49,541 nucleotides of DNA, taken from NCBI GenBank assembly GCA_913046365.1, contig CAJWRM010000016.1, positions 1 through 49,541 on the forward strand. The letters run 5' to 3'. The DNA comes from an uncultured Flavobacteriales bacterium. Lineage in GTDB: Bacteria; Bacteroidota; Bacteroidia; Flavobacteriales_D; Crocinitomicaceae. The stretch's first letter is position 1; every line of letters begins with the position of its first letter. A program made the translations under genes and the position numbers. The notes under the pieces were generated by a model, which was not told the origin of the DNA, searched no databases, and saw only the letters and a list, made by a program, of their open reading frames with translations. Below, in pieces: positions 34,679 through 42,835 of this stretch.

Positions 34679-35998
34679 ATGAATCAGTTCAAAAAAGTTG
34701 CTTTTTACACCCTTGGATGCAAACTGAATTTTTCAGAAACATCCACGATATCAAGACTTTTCAAAGATGAAGGTATCGCTAAGGTTAATTTCGAGGAGCA
34801 AGCAGATGTTTATATAATTAATACCTGCTCTGTCACTGAAAATGCAGATAAAAAATGTCGACAACTTGTAAAAAAGGCGAAACGCATAAATAACGATTCC
34901 TTTGTTATTATTGTTGGCTGTTTTGCACAACTAAAGCCAACTGAGATTAGTAAAATGGAAGGCGTGGACATGGTGCTTGGTGCCAATGAGAAATTCAATG
35001 TTCTTCAACACTTAGATCGCTTGGATGAGAAAAACAAGCAAACTATTGTTTCATTCGATAGCATCAAAAAAACAAAAGAGTTCGTTCCTTCTTATTCCAT
35101 AGGAGACAGAACCCGATCGTTTTTAAAAATTCAAGACGGGTGCGATTACTTCTGTAGCTTTTGCACAATACCATTAGCGAGAGGAAAAAGCAGAAATGCT
35201 AGCATAGAAGAAACGCTTGAGGAGGCCAGAAAGATTGCAGCGAAAGACGTAAAGGAAATCGTGCTTACCGGCGTTAACATTGGAGATTTCGGACAGGGCG
35301 GTAAGGAGAATTTTTTCTCTCTCGTAAAAGGACTAGAGACCATTCATGGGATTGACCGCTTCAGAATATCTTCCATTGAACCCAATCTGTTGTCCAATGA
35401 CATTATTGAATTCTGCCTGAATGACTCTAAAAAATTTGTGCCACATTTTCATATCCCACTGCAATCGGGAAATGATGAATTATTAAAGTCCATGCGTCGA
35501 AAATATGATACGACATTGTATCGAGAAAGAATTGAATATATAAAGAGATTGCGACCGGATGCATGTATAGGCGTGGATGTTATTGTTGGATTTCCAGGAG
35601 AGTCAGATGCTCATTTCAATGAAACAGTAGAATTCCTAAAAGAGCTTGACATATCTTATCTTCACGTTTTTACTTATTCAGAACGTGCTAATACTACAGC
35701 GAAGAAAATGGATCAGGTAGTTCCTATTCCTAAAAGAAAAGAAAGAAGTAAAGTTCTACACCTTTTATCTGACCGAAAAAAGCGTAATTTTTACGAATCA
35801 AATAAGGGCACCAAAAGAAAGGTACTTTTTGAGGACCACGACCATGATGGTTATCTGCATGGTTTCACAGAGAATTATATAAAAATAAAAACACCTTATC
35901 GGCATAGTCTAACAAACACCTTTTGCGAGGTTAATTTAGATTACTTAGACCGAGATGGTATATATAAGTCAGATATAGAATCTACTATAGAAATTTAA
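34679..35998 (+). CDS. mtaB: tRNA t6A37 methylthiotransferase
   Basis: MtaB is a radical-SAM enzyme that adds a methylthio group to N6-threonylcarbamoyladenosine at tRNA position 37. The 439-aa protein has the N-terminal UPF0004 domain (FYTLGCKLNFSET, NTCSVTENADKKCR and a third Cys in VGCFAQ). The radical-SAM cluster reads CDYFCSFC (Cys155, Cys159, Cys162), followed by HFHIPLQSGNDELL and VDVIVGFPGE, with a C-terminal TRAM-like region. The TLGCKLNF start and VT-x-NAD pattern favour MtaB over MiaB or RimO. It begins an apparent operon with the pterin genes: the next gene starts 5 nt after its stop. Confidence 0.95.
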   Translation: MNQFKKVAFYTLGCKLNFSETSTISRLFKDEGIAKVNFEEQADVYIINTCSVTENADKKCRQLVKKAKRINNDSFVIIVGCFAQLKPTEISKMEGVDMVLGANEKFNVLQHLDRLDEKNKQTIVSFDSIKKTKEFVPSYSIGDRTRSFLKIQDGCDYFCSFCTIPLARGKSRNASIEETLEEARKIAAKDVKEIVLTGVNIGDFGQGGKENFFSLVKGLETIHGIDRFRISSIEPNLLSNDIIEFCLNDSKKFVPHFHIPLQSGNDELLKSMRRKYDTTLYRERIEYIKRLRPDACIGVDVIVGFPGESDAHFNETVEFLKELDISYLHVFTYSERANTTAKKMDQVVPIPKRKERSKVLHLLSDRKKRNFYESNKGTKRKVLFEDHDHDGYLHGFTENYIKIKTPYRHSLTNTFCEVNLDYLDRDGIYKSDIESTIEI

Positions 35999-36003
35999 TA
36001 TCA

Positions 36004-36435
36004 ATGAAGCCTATTTACATTACAAGAAGAGAAACATTTAATGCAGCCCATCGGTTAAGAAGAGAAGATTGGTCAGCAAGCAAAAACGAAGATATCTTTG
36101 GAAAATGCAGTAACAAAAATTGGCATGGGCATAATTTTGAGCTTTTTGTAACAGTTAAAGGAACACCTAGTCAAGAGACTGGATTTGTAATGAACTTGAA
36201 AGACCTTGGGGAAATCATTAAAGAGAACGTAATCGAAAAAATTGACCATAAAAACATCAATCTAGATGTCTCATTCATGCAAGGAAAGATGTCATCTACT
36301 GAAAATTTAGCAATAGGTATTTGGGAGCAAATGGAAAACCTGATAAAAGCTAAAGGTGGCATGCTGGTCAAAATAAAACTGGTCGAAACCGAAAATAATT
36401 TTGTAGAATATTTCGGCGGTGAAGAACCATTTTAA
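36004..36435 (+). CDS. 6-pyruvoyl-tetrahydropterin synthase/QueD family protein
   Basis: This 143-aa T-fold enzyme acts on 7,8-dihydroneopterin triphosphate. Zinc ligands are His16 (FNAAHRL) and His41 and His43 (WHGHNF). The catalytic Cys35 lies in Cys-x5-His-Gly-His (KCSNKNWHGH). Bacterial QueD normally has Cys-x3-His-Gly-His. The longer spacing is that of animal 6-pyruvoyl-tetrahydropterin synthase, pointing to tetrahydrobiopterin-type pterin synthesis rather than queuosine. Its neighbour folE makes its substrate, supporting a shared pathway. The product assignment is inferred from this one spacing feature and context. Confidence 0.88.
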   Translation: MKPIYITRRETFNAAHRLRREDWSASKNEDIFGKCSNKNWHGHNFELFVTVKGTPSQETGFVMNLKDLGEIIKENVIEKIDHKNINLDVSFMQGKMSSTENLAIGIWEQMENLIKAKGGMLVKIKLVETENNFVEYFGGEEPF

Positions 36436-36463
36436 ATGAACCACGTTTAATAGAAAAAAAACA

Positions 36464-37018
36464 TTGAACACAAACACTTTAGAAACAAATTACAGGCAAA
36501 TACTAAAAGAGATTGGTGAGAACCCAGATCGAGAAGGACTTTTAAAAACACCTGAACGGGTAGCAAAAGCCATGAAATTCTTGACCAATGGTTATGAAAT
36601 TGAACCGGACTCAATTGTTCAACAAGCTGTCTTTAACGAGACCTATTCAGAAATGGTATTGGTTAAAGATATTGAGGTATATTCGCTCTGCGAGCACCAT
36701 GTACTTCCCTTTTTCGGAAAAGCACATATCGCTTATATCCCGGATGGGAAAATTGTTGGCTTGAGCAAGATACCAAGAGTAGTTGATGCTTATTCAAGAA
36801 GATTGCAAGTTCAAGAGCGACTGACAATAGAAATAAGAGATTGCTTGCAGCGAACTCTAAACCCAAAGGGTGTGGCAGTTGTATTAGAATGCTCGCACAT
36901 GTGCATGCAAATGAGAGGTGTTCAGAAACAGAATTCCTCGACAACAACAAGTGCATTTACGGGGCTTTTTCTTGAGAATGATGCAACTCGAAAAGAATTT
37001 ATTAACTTAATTAAATAA
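36464..37018 (+). CDS. folE: GTP cyclohydrolase I
   Basis: FolE converts GTP to 7,8-dihydroneopterin triphosphate, the first step of folate and tetrahydrobiopterin synthesis. The 184-aa length is right. Zinc ligands are Cys76 and His79 in [12 protein letters not shown], and the second Cys in [11 protein letters not shown]. Also present are [14 protein letters not shown] and the C-terminal TRKEF. The family N-terminus ([24 protein letters not shown]) starts right after a TTG at 36464, and no in-frame ATG occurs before about residue 37, so a TTG start is very likely. A four-codon ATG frame (MNHV) lies just upstream. The gene sits 28 bp after the PTPS gene. Confidence 0.95.
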   Translation: MNTNTLETNYRQILKEIGENPDREGLLKTPERVAKAMKFLTNGYEIEPDSIVQQAVFNETYSEMVLVKDIEVYSLCEHHVLPFFGKAHIAYIPDGKIVGLSKIPRVVDAYSRRLQVQERLTIEIRDCLQRTLNPKGVAVVLECSHMCMQMRGVQKQNSSTTTSAFTGLFLENDATRKEFINLIK

Positions 37019-37020
37019 TT

Positions 37021-37737
37021 ATGAATACGATTTTTGAAAATAGCAGGACAGAAAACAACGCGGAAGCAGTAAGAAGTTTTTTTAGATCAGTATATTCCTA
37101 CATGTTCGCAGCCTTAGGCATATCCGGAATTATTGCATATCGGGTTGGAAATGATCCAAATTTGTTTAGCGAATACTTTGTAAATGGAACGGGTGGACTA
37201 TCTGCTTCTTTTTATTTGGTTTTATTCGCACCTATAGGACTTAGCTTTCTTATCCAATGGGGTTATAATAGACTCTCAATGTTCGCTTTAACCTTGCTTT
37301 TCATTATGTACTCAGGACTGATGGGACTCATGCTTTCTTCTATATTTCTCGTTTATGATTTGCAAGCGATTGCAAATACTTTCTTTGTATCCGCTGGTGC
37401 ATTTGGAGGGATGGCAATTTTAGGATATACCACCAAAACCGACCTCAGTAAGTTTGGAAGCCTTTTATACATGGTTTTCATTGGAATGTTCATTTCGTCA
37501 ATTGTCAATTTTTTCATAGGTAGTGACTCAATGGGCTTCATTATTGCTTGTCTGGGTGTATTTGTGTTTACAGGGCTTACTGCATATCACATGCAAGCTT
37601 TAAAGAAAATGGTACAAAACAATCAAATGAGTCAAGCAGAGAAAAGTAAAATTGCATTGATCGGAGGACTCCAGCTATATATCCTATTTATTAATCTATT
37701 CCTATCCTTACTCCGAATCTTAGGAGGAAGAGATTAA
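37021..37737 (+). CDS. Bax inhibitor-1/YccA family membrane protein
   Basis: This 238-aa protein has seven hydrophobic segments, beginning at about residues 28, 58, 81, 105, 131, 157 and 218. It has the BI-1 family pattern, with MGLMLSSIFLVYD and the late GLTAYHMQALKKM segment. Family members are pH-sensitive calcium leak channels or interact with proteases at the inner membrane. The physiological role in bacteria is not well defined. It starts 2 nt after folE, so it is likely in the same transcript. The ATG at 37021 gives the usual cytoplasmic N-terminus of about 25 residues. Confidence 0.93.
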   Translation: MNTIFENSRTENNAEAVRSFFRSVYSYMFAALGISGIIAYRVGNDPNLFSEYFVNGTGGLSASFYLVLFAPIGLSFLIQWGYNRLSMFALTLLFIMYSGLMGLMLSSIFLVYDLQAIANTFFVSAGAFGGMAILGYTTKTDLSKFGSLLYMVFIGMFISSIVNFFIGSDSMGFIIACLGVFVFTGLTAYHMQALKKMVQNNQMSQAEKSKIALIGGLQLYILFINLFLSLLRILGGRD

Positions 37738-37797
37738 TCTATTTAAATACGAAAAATCAATCCTTTTAATTATTTTTGATGCAACAAAACAAGTTTT

Positions 37798-37896
37798 ATG
37801 TCTGATAATTTTTTTGAAGAATCAACCAACGCAGTTGGGACCATCGTTACAGTTGTTTTACTTGGTATAATTATCAGTATTTTAATGTGGGGATAA
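37798..37896 (+). CDS. 32-aa single-span membrane peptide
   Basis: This very short frame translates as an acidic start (MSDNFFEESTNAVG, 14 residues) followed by one hydrophobic helix TIVTVVLLGIIISILMWG (residues 15-32) to the stop. The acidic cytoplasmic-looking tail plus a terminal transmembrane helix is typical of small membrane regulators or complex subunits. It lies between the BI-1 gene (60 bp) and the GH3-like gene (21 bp) on the same strand. It is too short for routine gene calling. The hydrophobic helix could arise by chance, but the clean layout and operon position support it. Confidence 0.5.
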   Translation: MSDNFFEESTNAVGTIVTVVLLGIIISILMWG

Positions 37897-37917
37897 GTCC
37901 ACAGCAATTGTATTCTT

Positions 37918-39450
37918 ATGCCATTTAATGCCGTTTTTTCACACATAATAAAAAAACGGTTACCAAGAATAAGGAATTATTCAACATCACCTATTACATG
38001 TCAAAAGTCAGTTTTAGATCAACTTTTGAAAAAAGCAGAACGCACTGATTTTGGAATACTTCATCATTTCAATCAAATCGATTCTAAAATGAAATTCCAA
38101 ACCCTTGTACCATTAAGCAATTACGACACCCTATATCCGTATATAAAAAGACAAATTGAAGGTCAAGAAAATGTGCTTTGGCCAGGAAAAACCTCGTGGT
38201 TTGCAAAATCTTCTGGTACAAGCAACAATACGTCCAAGCTATTACCAATTACAGTAGACTCCTTATATGAAAACCACTATGCCGGTGGAAAAGATCTTCT
38301 AGCCATCTACTATGAAAACCATTCGAATCGAAAATTATATAACGCAAAACACTTAATCATAGGTGGAAGCACGCAAATAAATACACAAACCAACAATACA
38401 AGTATTGGAGATCTTTCCGCATTTATTGTCGAAAACCTTCCTTGGTGGACAGAAATAAGAAGAACACCAAAAAGAAAAATAGCATTAATGGACAATTGGG
38501 AGAAGAAACTTGACCAAATGGCGCATGCTACATTGAACGATAATATCTGCATTGTAGCCGGGCTTCCGAGCTGGACGCTAGTGCTTTTCCAGCGTGTTTT
38601 AGATATCTCAGGTAAGAAAAATATCCATGAGGTTTGGCCGAACCTAGAACTTTATATTCATGGAGGGATGAACATTGGTCCATATCGAAAAGCTTTTGAA
38701 AAAATGCTTCCAAATCCGAATATGAATTATGTTCAGGCGTATAACTCATCTGAAGGATACTTTGGTCTACAAGACCAAAAAGAAAATAGTGATATGCTCC
38801 TGCTTACTGATGCCCAAATATATTATGAATTTATTCCTATGGATGAATTTAAAGCGCTAGAATCGTCGCATGTGATTGATTTAGAAAAGGTAGAGGTTGA
38901 TGTTGAATATGCCATTGTTTTAACAACCTCTGCTGGTTTGTGGCGCTATATCATAGGAGATACAATTTGCTTCACATCTATATTACCCTATCGCTTTCAG
39001 GTCACAGGCAGAACGACCCATTTTATAAATGCATTTGGAGAAAAAACAATCATCTCACATGTAGAAAAAGCTTTATCCGAAGCCGCTAGCACAAATGACA
39101 TTCTAGTTTTTGACTTTACGGTGGCTCCTTACTTTGAACATACTAGTGGCTCTGGAGGTCACCAATGGCTAATTGCGCTTAATACAAAAGATGAAAATCA
39201 GATCAACAAACTTGAAGCTGCAATTGAAGCCAATATGAAAGCTATAAATGTAGATTATGATGGAAAACGCAAGGGCTCTGTCAATATGCTTGCGCCAAAA
39301 TTTTCGTACGTTGAAAAAAACGTTTTTGAGCTATGGCTTAAGAAAAAAAACAAGCTCGGAGGACAGCATAAGATACCAAGAGTGCAAAATGGCCGTATAT
39401 TTATAGAGGAACTTCTTGAGATTGCAAAGAGAGGTTCTTGGACACGATAA
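37918..39450 (+). CDS. GH3 family adenylate-forming enzyme
   Basis: This 510-aa protein matches the GH3 (auxin-responsive promoter) family, ANL-like enzymes that adenylate carboxylic acids and join them to amines. Visible motifs are the ATP loop AKSSGTSNNTSKLLPIT (about residue 98-114), the YNSSEGYFG motif (about 278-286), LTTSAGLWRYIIGD, and FQVTGRTTHFINAFGEKT. The C-terminal domain ends KIPRVQNGRIFIEELL. In plants GH3 proteins conjugate hormones. Bacterial members are common in Bacteroidota, but their substrate is unknown. The next gene starts 9 nt downstream. Confidence 0.93.
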   Translation: MPFNAVFSHIIKKRLPRIRNYSTSPITCQKSVLDQLLKKAERTDFGILHHFNQIDSKMKFQTLVPLSNYDTLYPYIKRQIEGQENVLWPGKTSWFAKSSGTSNNTSKLLPITVDSLYENHYAGGKDLLAIYYENHSNRKLYNAKHLIIGGSTQINTQTNNTSIGDLSAFIVENLPWWTEIRRTPKRKIALMDNWEKKLDQMAHATLNDNICIVAGLPSWTLVLFQRVLDISGKKNIHEVWPNLELYIHGGMNIGPYRKAFEKMLPNPNMNYVQAYNSSEGYFGLQDQKENSDMLLLTDAQIYYEFIPMDEFKALESSHVIDLEKVEVDVEYAIVLTTSAGLWRYIIGDTICFTSILPYRFQVTGRTTHFINAFGEKTIISHVEKALSEAASTNDILVFDFTVAPYFEHTSGSGGHQWLIALNTKDENQINKLEAAIEANMKAINVDYDGKRKGSVNMLAPKFSYVEKNVFELWLKKKNKLGGQHKIPRVQNGRIFIEELLEIAKRGSWTR

Positions 39451-39459
39451 CATTCGACC

Positions 39460-40266
39460 ATGCTTCAATTTAAATTGTTTTTTCTTTTTTTAGCTTATGT
39501 TTTATGCGGCCATAGTCAACCCAGGCTCGTTGCGCTAAATGAAAACTACGCACTGGAAGATGATTTTAATTGGATTCCTGATGCAACTGGAAATATCCTA
39601 TTTTTCAATGCAAATAATCTATACAAAGCCCAAAAAGGACAGCTACCAAAGTTTACTCAGAGCATAAGGGCGACAGGCGAAATCACTCAACTTCTACCCA
39701 TTAATGCATTTAAAACAATATTGTTTTCAGATGACCAGCAACAGCTCTGCATTCTTGATAATACTTTTAGCCCAAATGGGAACTGCATAGATCTAGAAGA
39801 TTTTGAGATTCAAAACGCGAAACTATGTGCTGTTTCCGTCAGACCGAACCTAATCTATGTTTTAGATGAATTTAACAGCACCCTTCTGCTAGTTGATTTC
39901 ATAGATTTGAAGGTAACCCAAAGTGTACTAAATGTAGCCGCTTTAATTGGAAGAGAATTGAACATTATTGAGCTTAAGGAACATAATAATGAATTGTTTG
40001 CATTAAATGCAGATGGGTCCGTACTCGTTTTTGATATGTTTCTTAACCTAAAAGGGCAACTTAGTTCTAAGTTAAATGCATTAAACTTCTGGAATGACTA
40101 TATAGTAGAATTAAAAGGAAATGAGGTGGAATTCTCCTCACTTAATAATAGTCAAATGAGCTATACAATCAAATGTGAAGAGGCATCCTCTTTGAGTGTT
40201 CACGGAAATTCTTTTTATTTTAGTAAAAACGGAGCATTAACGACGTACGAATTAAAATCTCAATAA
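39460..40266 (+). CDS. secreted propeller-like protein of unknown function
   Basis: This 268-aa protein has a signal peptide (MLQFKLFFLFLAYVLCGHSQ). The rest consists of repeated short beta-strand units such as ATGNILFFNANNLYKAQKG, FKTILFSDDQQQLCILDN, LIYVLDEFNSTLLLVDF, and NELFALNADGSVLVFDM. This suggests a beta-propeller of about five or six small blades in the periplasm. No catalytic residues are evident and no family can be named with confidence. It follows the GH3-like gene by 9 nt, so the two are probably co-transcribed. A 54-bp gap precedes the kinase gene. Confidence 0.82.
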   Translation: MLQFKLFFLFLAYVLCGHSQPRLVALNENYALEDDFNWIPDATGNILFFNANNLYKAQKGQLPKFTQSIRATGEITQLLPINAFKTILFSDDQQQLCILDNTFSPNGNCIDLEDFEIQNAKLCAVSVRPNLIYVLDEFNSTLLLVDFIDLKVTQSVLNVAALIGRELNIIELKEHNNELFALNADGSVLVFDMFLNLKGQLSSKLNALNFWNDYIVELKGNEVEFSSLNNSQMSYTIKCEEASSLSVHGNSFYFSKNGALTTYELKSQ

Positions 40267-40320
40267 TCAATTCGCGTACGGTCAATTATACTAATTTAGC
40301 AAAGCGAAAAAAAACACATT

Positions 40321-40935
40321 ATGCATATTGCAGTTGCAGGAAATATAGGATCAGGTAAAACGACTTTAACCAACATGCTTTCAAAGCACTATGGCTGGGA
40401 AACACACTTTGAAGATGTAGAACACAATCCGTATTTAAATGACTTCTACCATGACATGCAAAGATGGTCTTTTAACCTACAAATCTATTACCTGAATAGC
40501 AGATTTACACAGGTTCAAGAAATAAAATCAACTGAACAAACCGTAATTCAAGACAGAACAATTTATGAGGACGCATTCATCTTTGCGCCTAACCTGCACT
40601 CAATGGGTTTGATGACCACAAGAGATTTCGAAAATTACTTCTCTCTATTTACATTGATGGATTCTTTTGTTTCAGCTCCTGATCTTCTTATCTATCTTCG
40701 TGCTAGTGTGCCTACCCTAGTCAATCAGATTCAGCAAAGAGGACGAGAATATGAGGAAAGTATTCGATTAGACTACTTAAAGCGCTTAAATGAACGCTAT
40801 GAGGCTTGGATCTCTACCTATGATAAGGGTAAATTATTAATTATTGATATCGATAACAACAACTTCCCTGAAAGCCAAGAAGACCTGGGTAAAATCATCC
40901 ATTCTATCGACGCCGAAATAAACGGCTTGTTTTAG
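40321..40935 (+). CDS. deoxynucleoside kinase
   Basis: This 204-aa kinase phosphorylates deoxynucleosides in nucleotide salvage. It has a P-loop at the start (GNIGSGKTTLTNML, residues 7-20), FEDVEHNPYLNDFY, the QDRTIYEDAFIFA motif corresponding to the DRS/ERS substrate-binding motif, and the LID region QQRGREYEESIRLDYLKRLNERYE (here in part). It resembles the dAK/dGK-type enzymes of Firmicutes and Bacteroidota. Substrate preference is not decided by sequence alone. The epimerase gene starts 3 nt after its stop. Confidence 0.93.
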   Translation: MHIAVAGNIGSGKTTLTNMLSKHYGWETHFEDVEHNPYLNDFYHDMQRWSFNLQIYYLNSRFTQVQEIKSTEQTVIQDRTIYEDAFIFAPNLHSMGLMTTRDFENYFSLFTLMDSFVSAPDLLIYLRASVPTLVNQIQQRGREYEESIRLDYLKRLNERYEAWISTYDKGKLLIIDIDNNNFPESQEDLGKIIHSIDAEINGLF

Positions 40936-40938
40936 ACC

Positions 40939-41892
40939 ATGACTGTAGTTACTGGAGCAGCAGGATTCATTGCTAGTTTTCTAGCAGAAGCATTAAATAA
41001 ATCAGGGGTCAACGACCTTATTTTAGTAGATGACTTTTCGAGAAAGGATAAAGAAAATAATCACAAAAACCTTCGATGTCATTCCAAAATTGAAAGATCA
41101 GCATTCATTGACTGGTTTTCTACTAACCATAATGAAGTAGAATCTGTATTTCACCTAGGTGCGCGAACAGATACGACTGAAATGGATTATAGTATTCACG
41201 AAGCCTTAAATGTTAAATACAGCGAGGAGATATGGAATATTTGCACGGTGCATAAAATCCCTTTGATTTACGCGAGTAGCGCAGCTACCTATGGAATGGG
41301 CGAAAATGGCTATGAAGACAATCACAATATTGTTAAAAAACTCAATCCTTTAAATCCATATGGAGATTCAAAGAATAATTTTGACAAATGGGTATTGAAA
41401 CAAGGTACTACTCCCCCATTCTGGGCAGGTGTTAAATTCTTTAATGTTTATGGCCCCAATGAGAACCACAAAGGAAGAATGGCTAGTGTCATATTTCACA
41501 CCTATCACCAAATTCAAAAAACGGGAGGAATGAAGTTATTCCGTTCGCATAATGAAGCATATAAGGATGGTGAACAGCTTAGAGATTTTATCTATGTGAA
41601 AGATGTGGTCTCAATATTATTGTTTCTTGCAAAAAACAATATGGCTTCAGGCTTATACAATGCAGGAACGGGCATCGCACGATCATTTCATGACTTAGCA
41701 AGGCTAACTTTTCAGGCTCTCGACTTAAAACCAAATATATCTTTCATAGATACACCGATTGATATCCGAGACAATTACCAGTATTTCACCGAAGCTTCAA
41801 TACACAAGCTAATAGGCGCTGGTTACTCAAAATCATTCTATACCCTTGAAGAAGGTGTATACGATTATGTTCAAAACTACCTCAACTCCTAG
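40939..41892 (+). CDS. hldD: ADP-L-glycero-D-manno-heptose 6-epimerase
   Basis: This NAD(P)-dependent extended SDR enzyme makes ADP-L-glycero-D-manno-heptose for the LPS core. The 317-aa length and motifs fit HldD/RfaD: TGAAGFIASFLAEAL at the N-terminus, FHLGARTDTTEMD, SSAATYG, the catalytic YGDSKNNFDKW (Tyr-x3-Lys), VKFFNVYGPNE, and DGEQLRDFIYVKDVV. The family Thr-Asp-Thr-Thr after GAR and the YGDSK motif favour HldD over other SDR epimerases. It lies just before the polysaccharide region, consistent with an envelope theme, but the 75-bp gap and a putative operator separate them. Confidence 0.9.
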   Translation: MTVVTGAAGFIASFLAEALNKSGVNDLILVDDFSRKDKENNHKNLRCHSKIERSAFIDWFSTNHNEVESVFHLGARTDTTEMDYSIHEALNVKYSEEIWNICTVHKIPLIYASSAATYGMGENGYEDNHNIVKKLNPLNPYGDSKNNFDKWVLKQGTTPPFWAGVKFFNVYGPNENHKGRMASVIFHTYHQIQKTGGMKLFRSHNEAYKDGEQLRDFIYVKDVVSILLFLAKNNMASGLYNAGTGIARSFHDLARLTFQALDLKPNISFIDTPIDIRDNYQYFTEASIHKLIGAGYSKSFYTLEEGVYDYVQNYLNS

Positions 41893-41949
41893 TTTTGTTC
41901 ATTACTTGTTCATAAATATTCAATAAACTTCATACTTATTCCGAATAAC

Positions 41950-41966
41950 GAGTAAATTTGTTACTC
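41950..41966 (+). promoter_or_regulatory. inverted repeat overlapping a -7 box before the regulator
   Basis: GAGTAA (41950-41955) and TTACTC (41961-41966) form a perfect 6-bp inverted repeat with a 5-nt spacer, 1 nt before the regulator ATG. Within it, TAAATTTG (41953-41960) matches the Bacteroidota -7 consensus. The overlap suggests an operator, perhaps autoregulatory. A -33 element is not evident. Confidence 0.45.
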
Positions 41967-41967
41967 A

Positions 41968-42498
41968 ATGTTAGATGCACTCATAACATCAAAAACAAGA
42001 ATACGGCTGTTGGTAAAGTTCTTTTTGAATCCGACAATGAAGGCCTACCTGCGTGAATTAGCAAATGAATTTAATGAAAGTACTAATTCCGTAAGACTTG
42101 AATTGAATAGATTACAAGACGCTGGACTTATAGAACGAGAATCCAAAGGTAACCTTGTGATGTATAATGCCAAGAGATCTCACCCTTTATTTCCGGAAAT
42201 CAAAAGTATTGTTTCAAAAATTACTGGAATTGATTCGATTATTGAATCTGTTATAGAAAGGCTAGGTTCAGTGGAAAATGCATATTTGATTGGAGACTAT
42301 GCAAAAGGAAAGGATTCAGGAGTCATTGATGTTGTATTAATTGGTGATATTGATAAAAAGATTTTACAAGAACACATTCAGAAAGCTGAAGAACTTGTTT
42401 CACGAAAAATTCGTGCTATGGTAATGACTTCTGATGAGTTTAATGTATATACAGAAAACCAAAAGGAACCTTTTTTACTTCTTTGGAGTAAAGAATAA
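41968..42498 (+). CDS. winged-helix regulator with inactive nucleotidyltransferase domain
   Basis: This 176-aa protein has an ArsR/MarR-like winged helix at residues 8-72 (RIRLLVKFFLNPTMKAYLRE, STNSVRLELNRLQDAGLIER). A helix follows, then a small MNT-type nucleotidyltransferase-like fold (about 105-170). The MNT signature normally reads Gly-Ser...Asp-x-Asp. Here it reads GDYAKGKDSGVIDVVLIG, with Ser replaced by Asp and the second Asp by Val. Catalysis is therefore unlikely, and a ligand-sensing role is plausible. Proteins with this layout often open polysaccharide loci in Bacteroidota (general knowledge). It precedes the PAPS/polysaccharide genes by 73 bp. Confidence 0.85.
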   Translation: MLDALITSKTRIRLLVKFFLNPTMKAYLRELANEFNESTNSVRLELNRLQDAGLIERESKGNLVMYNAKRSHPLFPEIKSIVSKITGIDSIIESVIERLGSVENAYLIGDYAKGKDSGVIDVVLIGDIDKKILQEHIQKAEELVSRKIRAMVMTSDEFNVYTENQKEPFLLLWSKE

Positions 42499-42571
42499 TT
42501 AACTTGGTTAAATAATGACAAATACTCTATTCCAATAGAATATATGGGAGTGAGAATGGCGAAGCCGTAAA

Positions 42572-42835
42572 ATGATTTTAGATTTAATATTATTCAAAGA
42601 CCCCTCAGTAAAGCGACACGTTGCTAAGACAATAACCTGGAGAATTGTCGGGACCATAGATACAATGATTATAGGATGGCTCATCACAGGAGATGCATTG
42701 ACAGGTTTAAAAATCGGTGGAATAGAGGTCGTTACTAAAATGATTTTATACTACTTTCACGAACGCATGTGGTTTAAAATAAATCTCGGTTTACCACATC
42801 GAAAAACTGATGATCAAACAAAAGAAACGAAGTGA
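42572..42835 (+). CDS. DUF2061 membrane protein
   Basis: This 87-aa protein is of the DUF2061 type: KRHVAKTITWRIVGTIDTMI, a first helix at about residues 25-43, GGIEVVTKMILYYFHERMW as the second helix, then a charged tail. The function is unknown. Family members are often found beside cysD/cysN/cysC in marine bacteria, as here, suggesting a role tied to sulfate activation. Its stop overlaps the GTG start of cysC by 4 nt (GTGA), which indicates translational coupling. Confidence 0.9.
   Translation: MILDLILFKDPSVKRHVAKTITWRIVGTIDTMIIGWLITGDALTGLKIGGIEVVTKMILYYFHERMWFKINLGLPHRKTDDQTKETK

Noticed and set aside
36436..36450. Four-codon frame (MNHV) before folE as a regulatory upstream ORF
   Set aside because: It is too short to judge and has no stalling motif. 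It is mentioned only in connection with the TTG start of folE.
42544..42570. Eight-residue frame before the DUF2061 gene, and a TATATRGGAGTG motif shared with the region before the Wzm-like gene
   Set aside because: The shared motif is short with one mismatch and occurs only twice. No structure supports a riboswitch or leader peptide.
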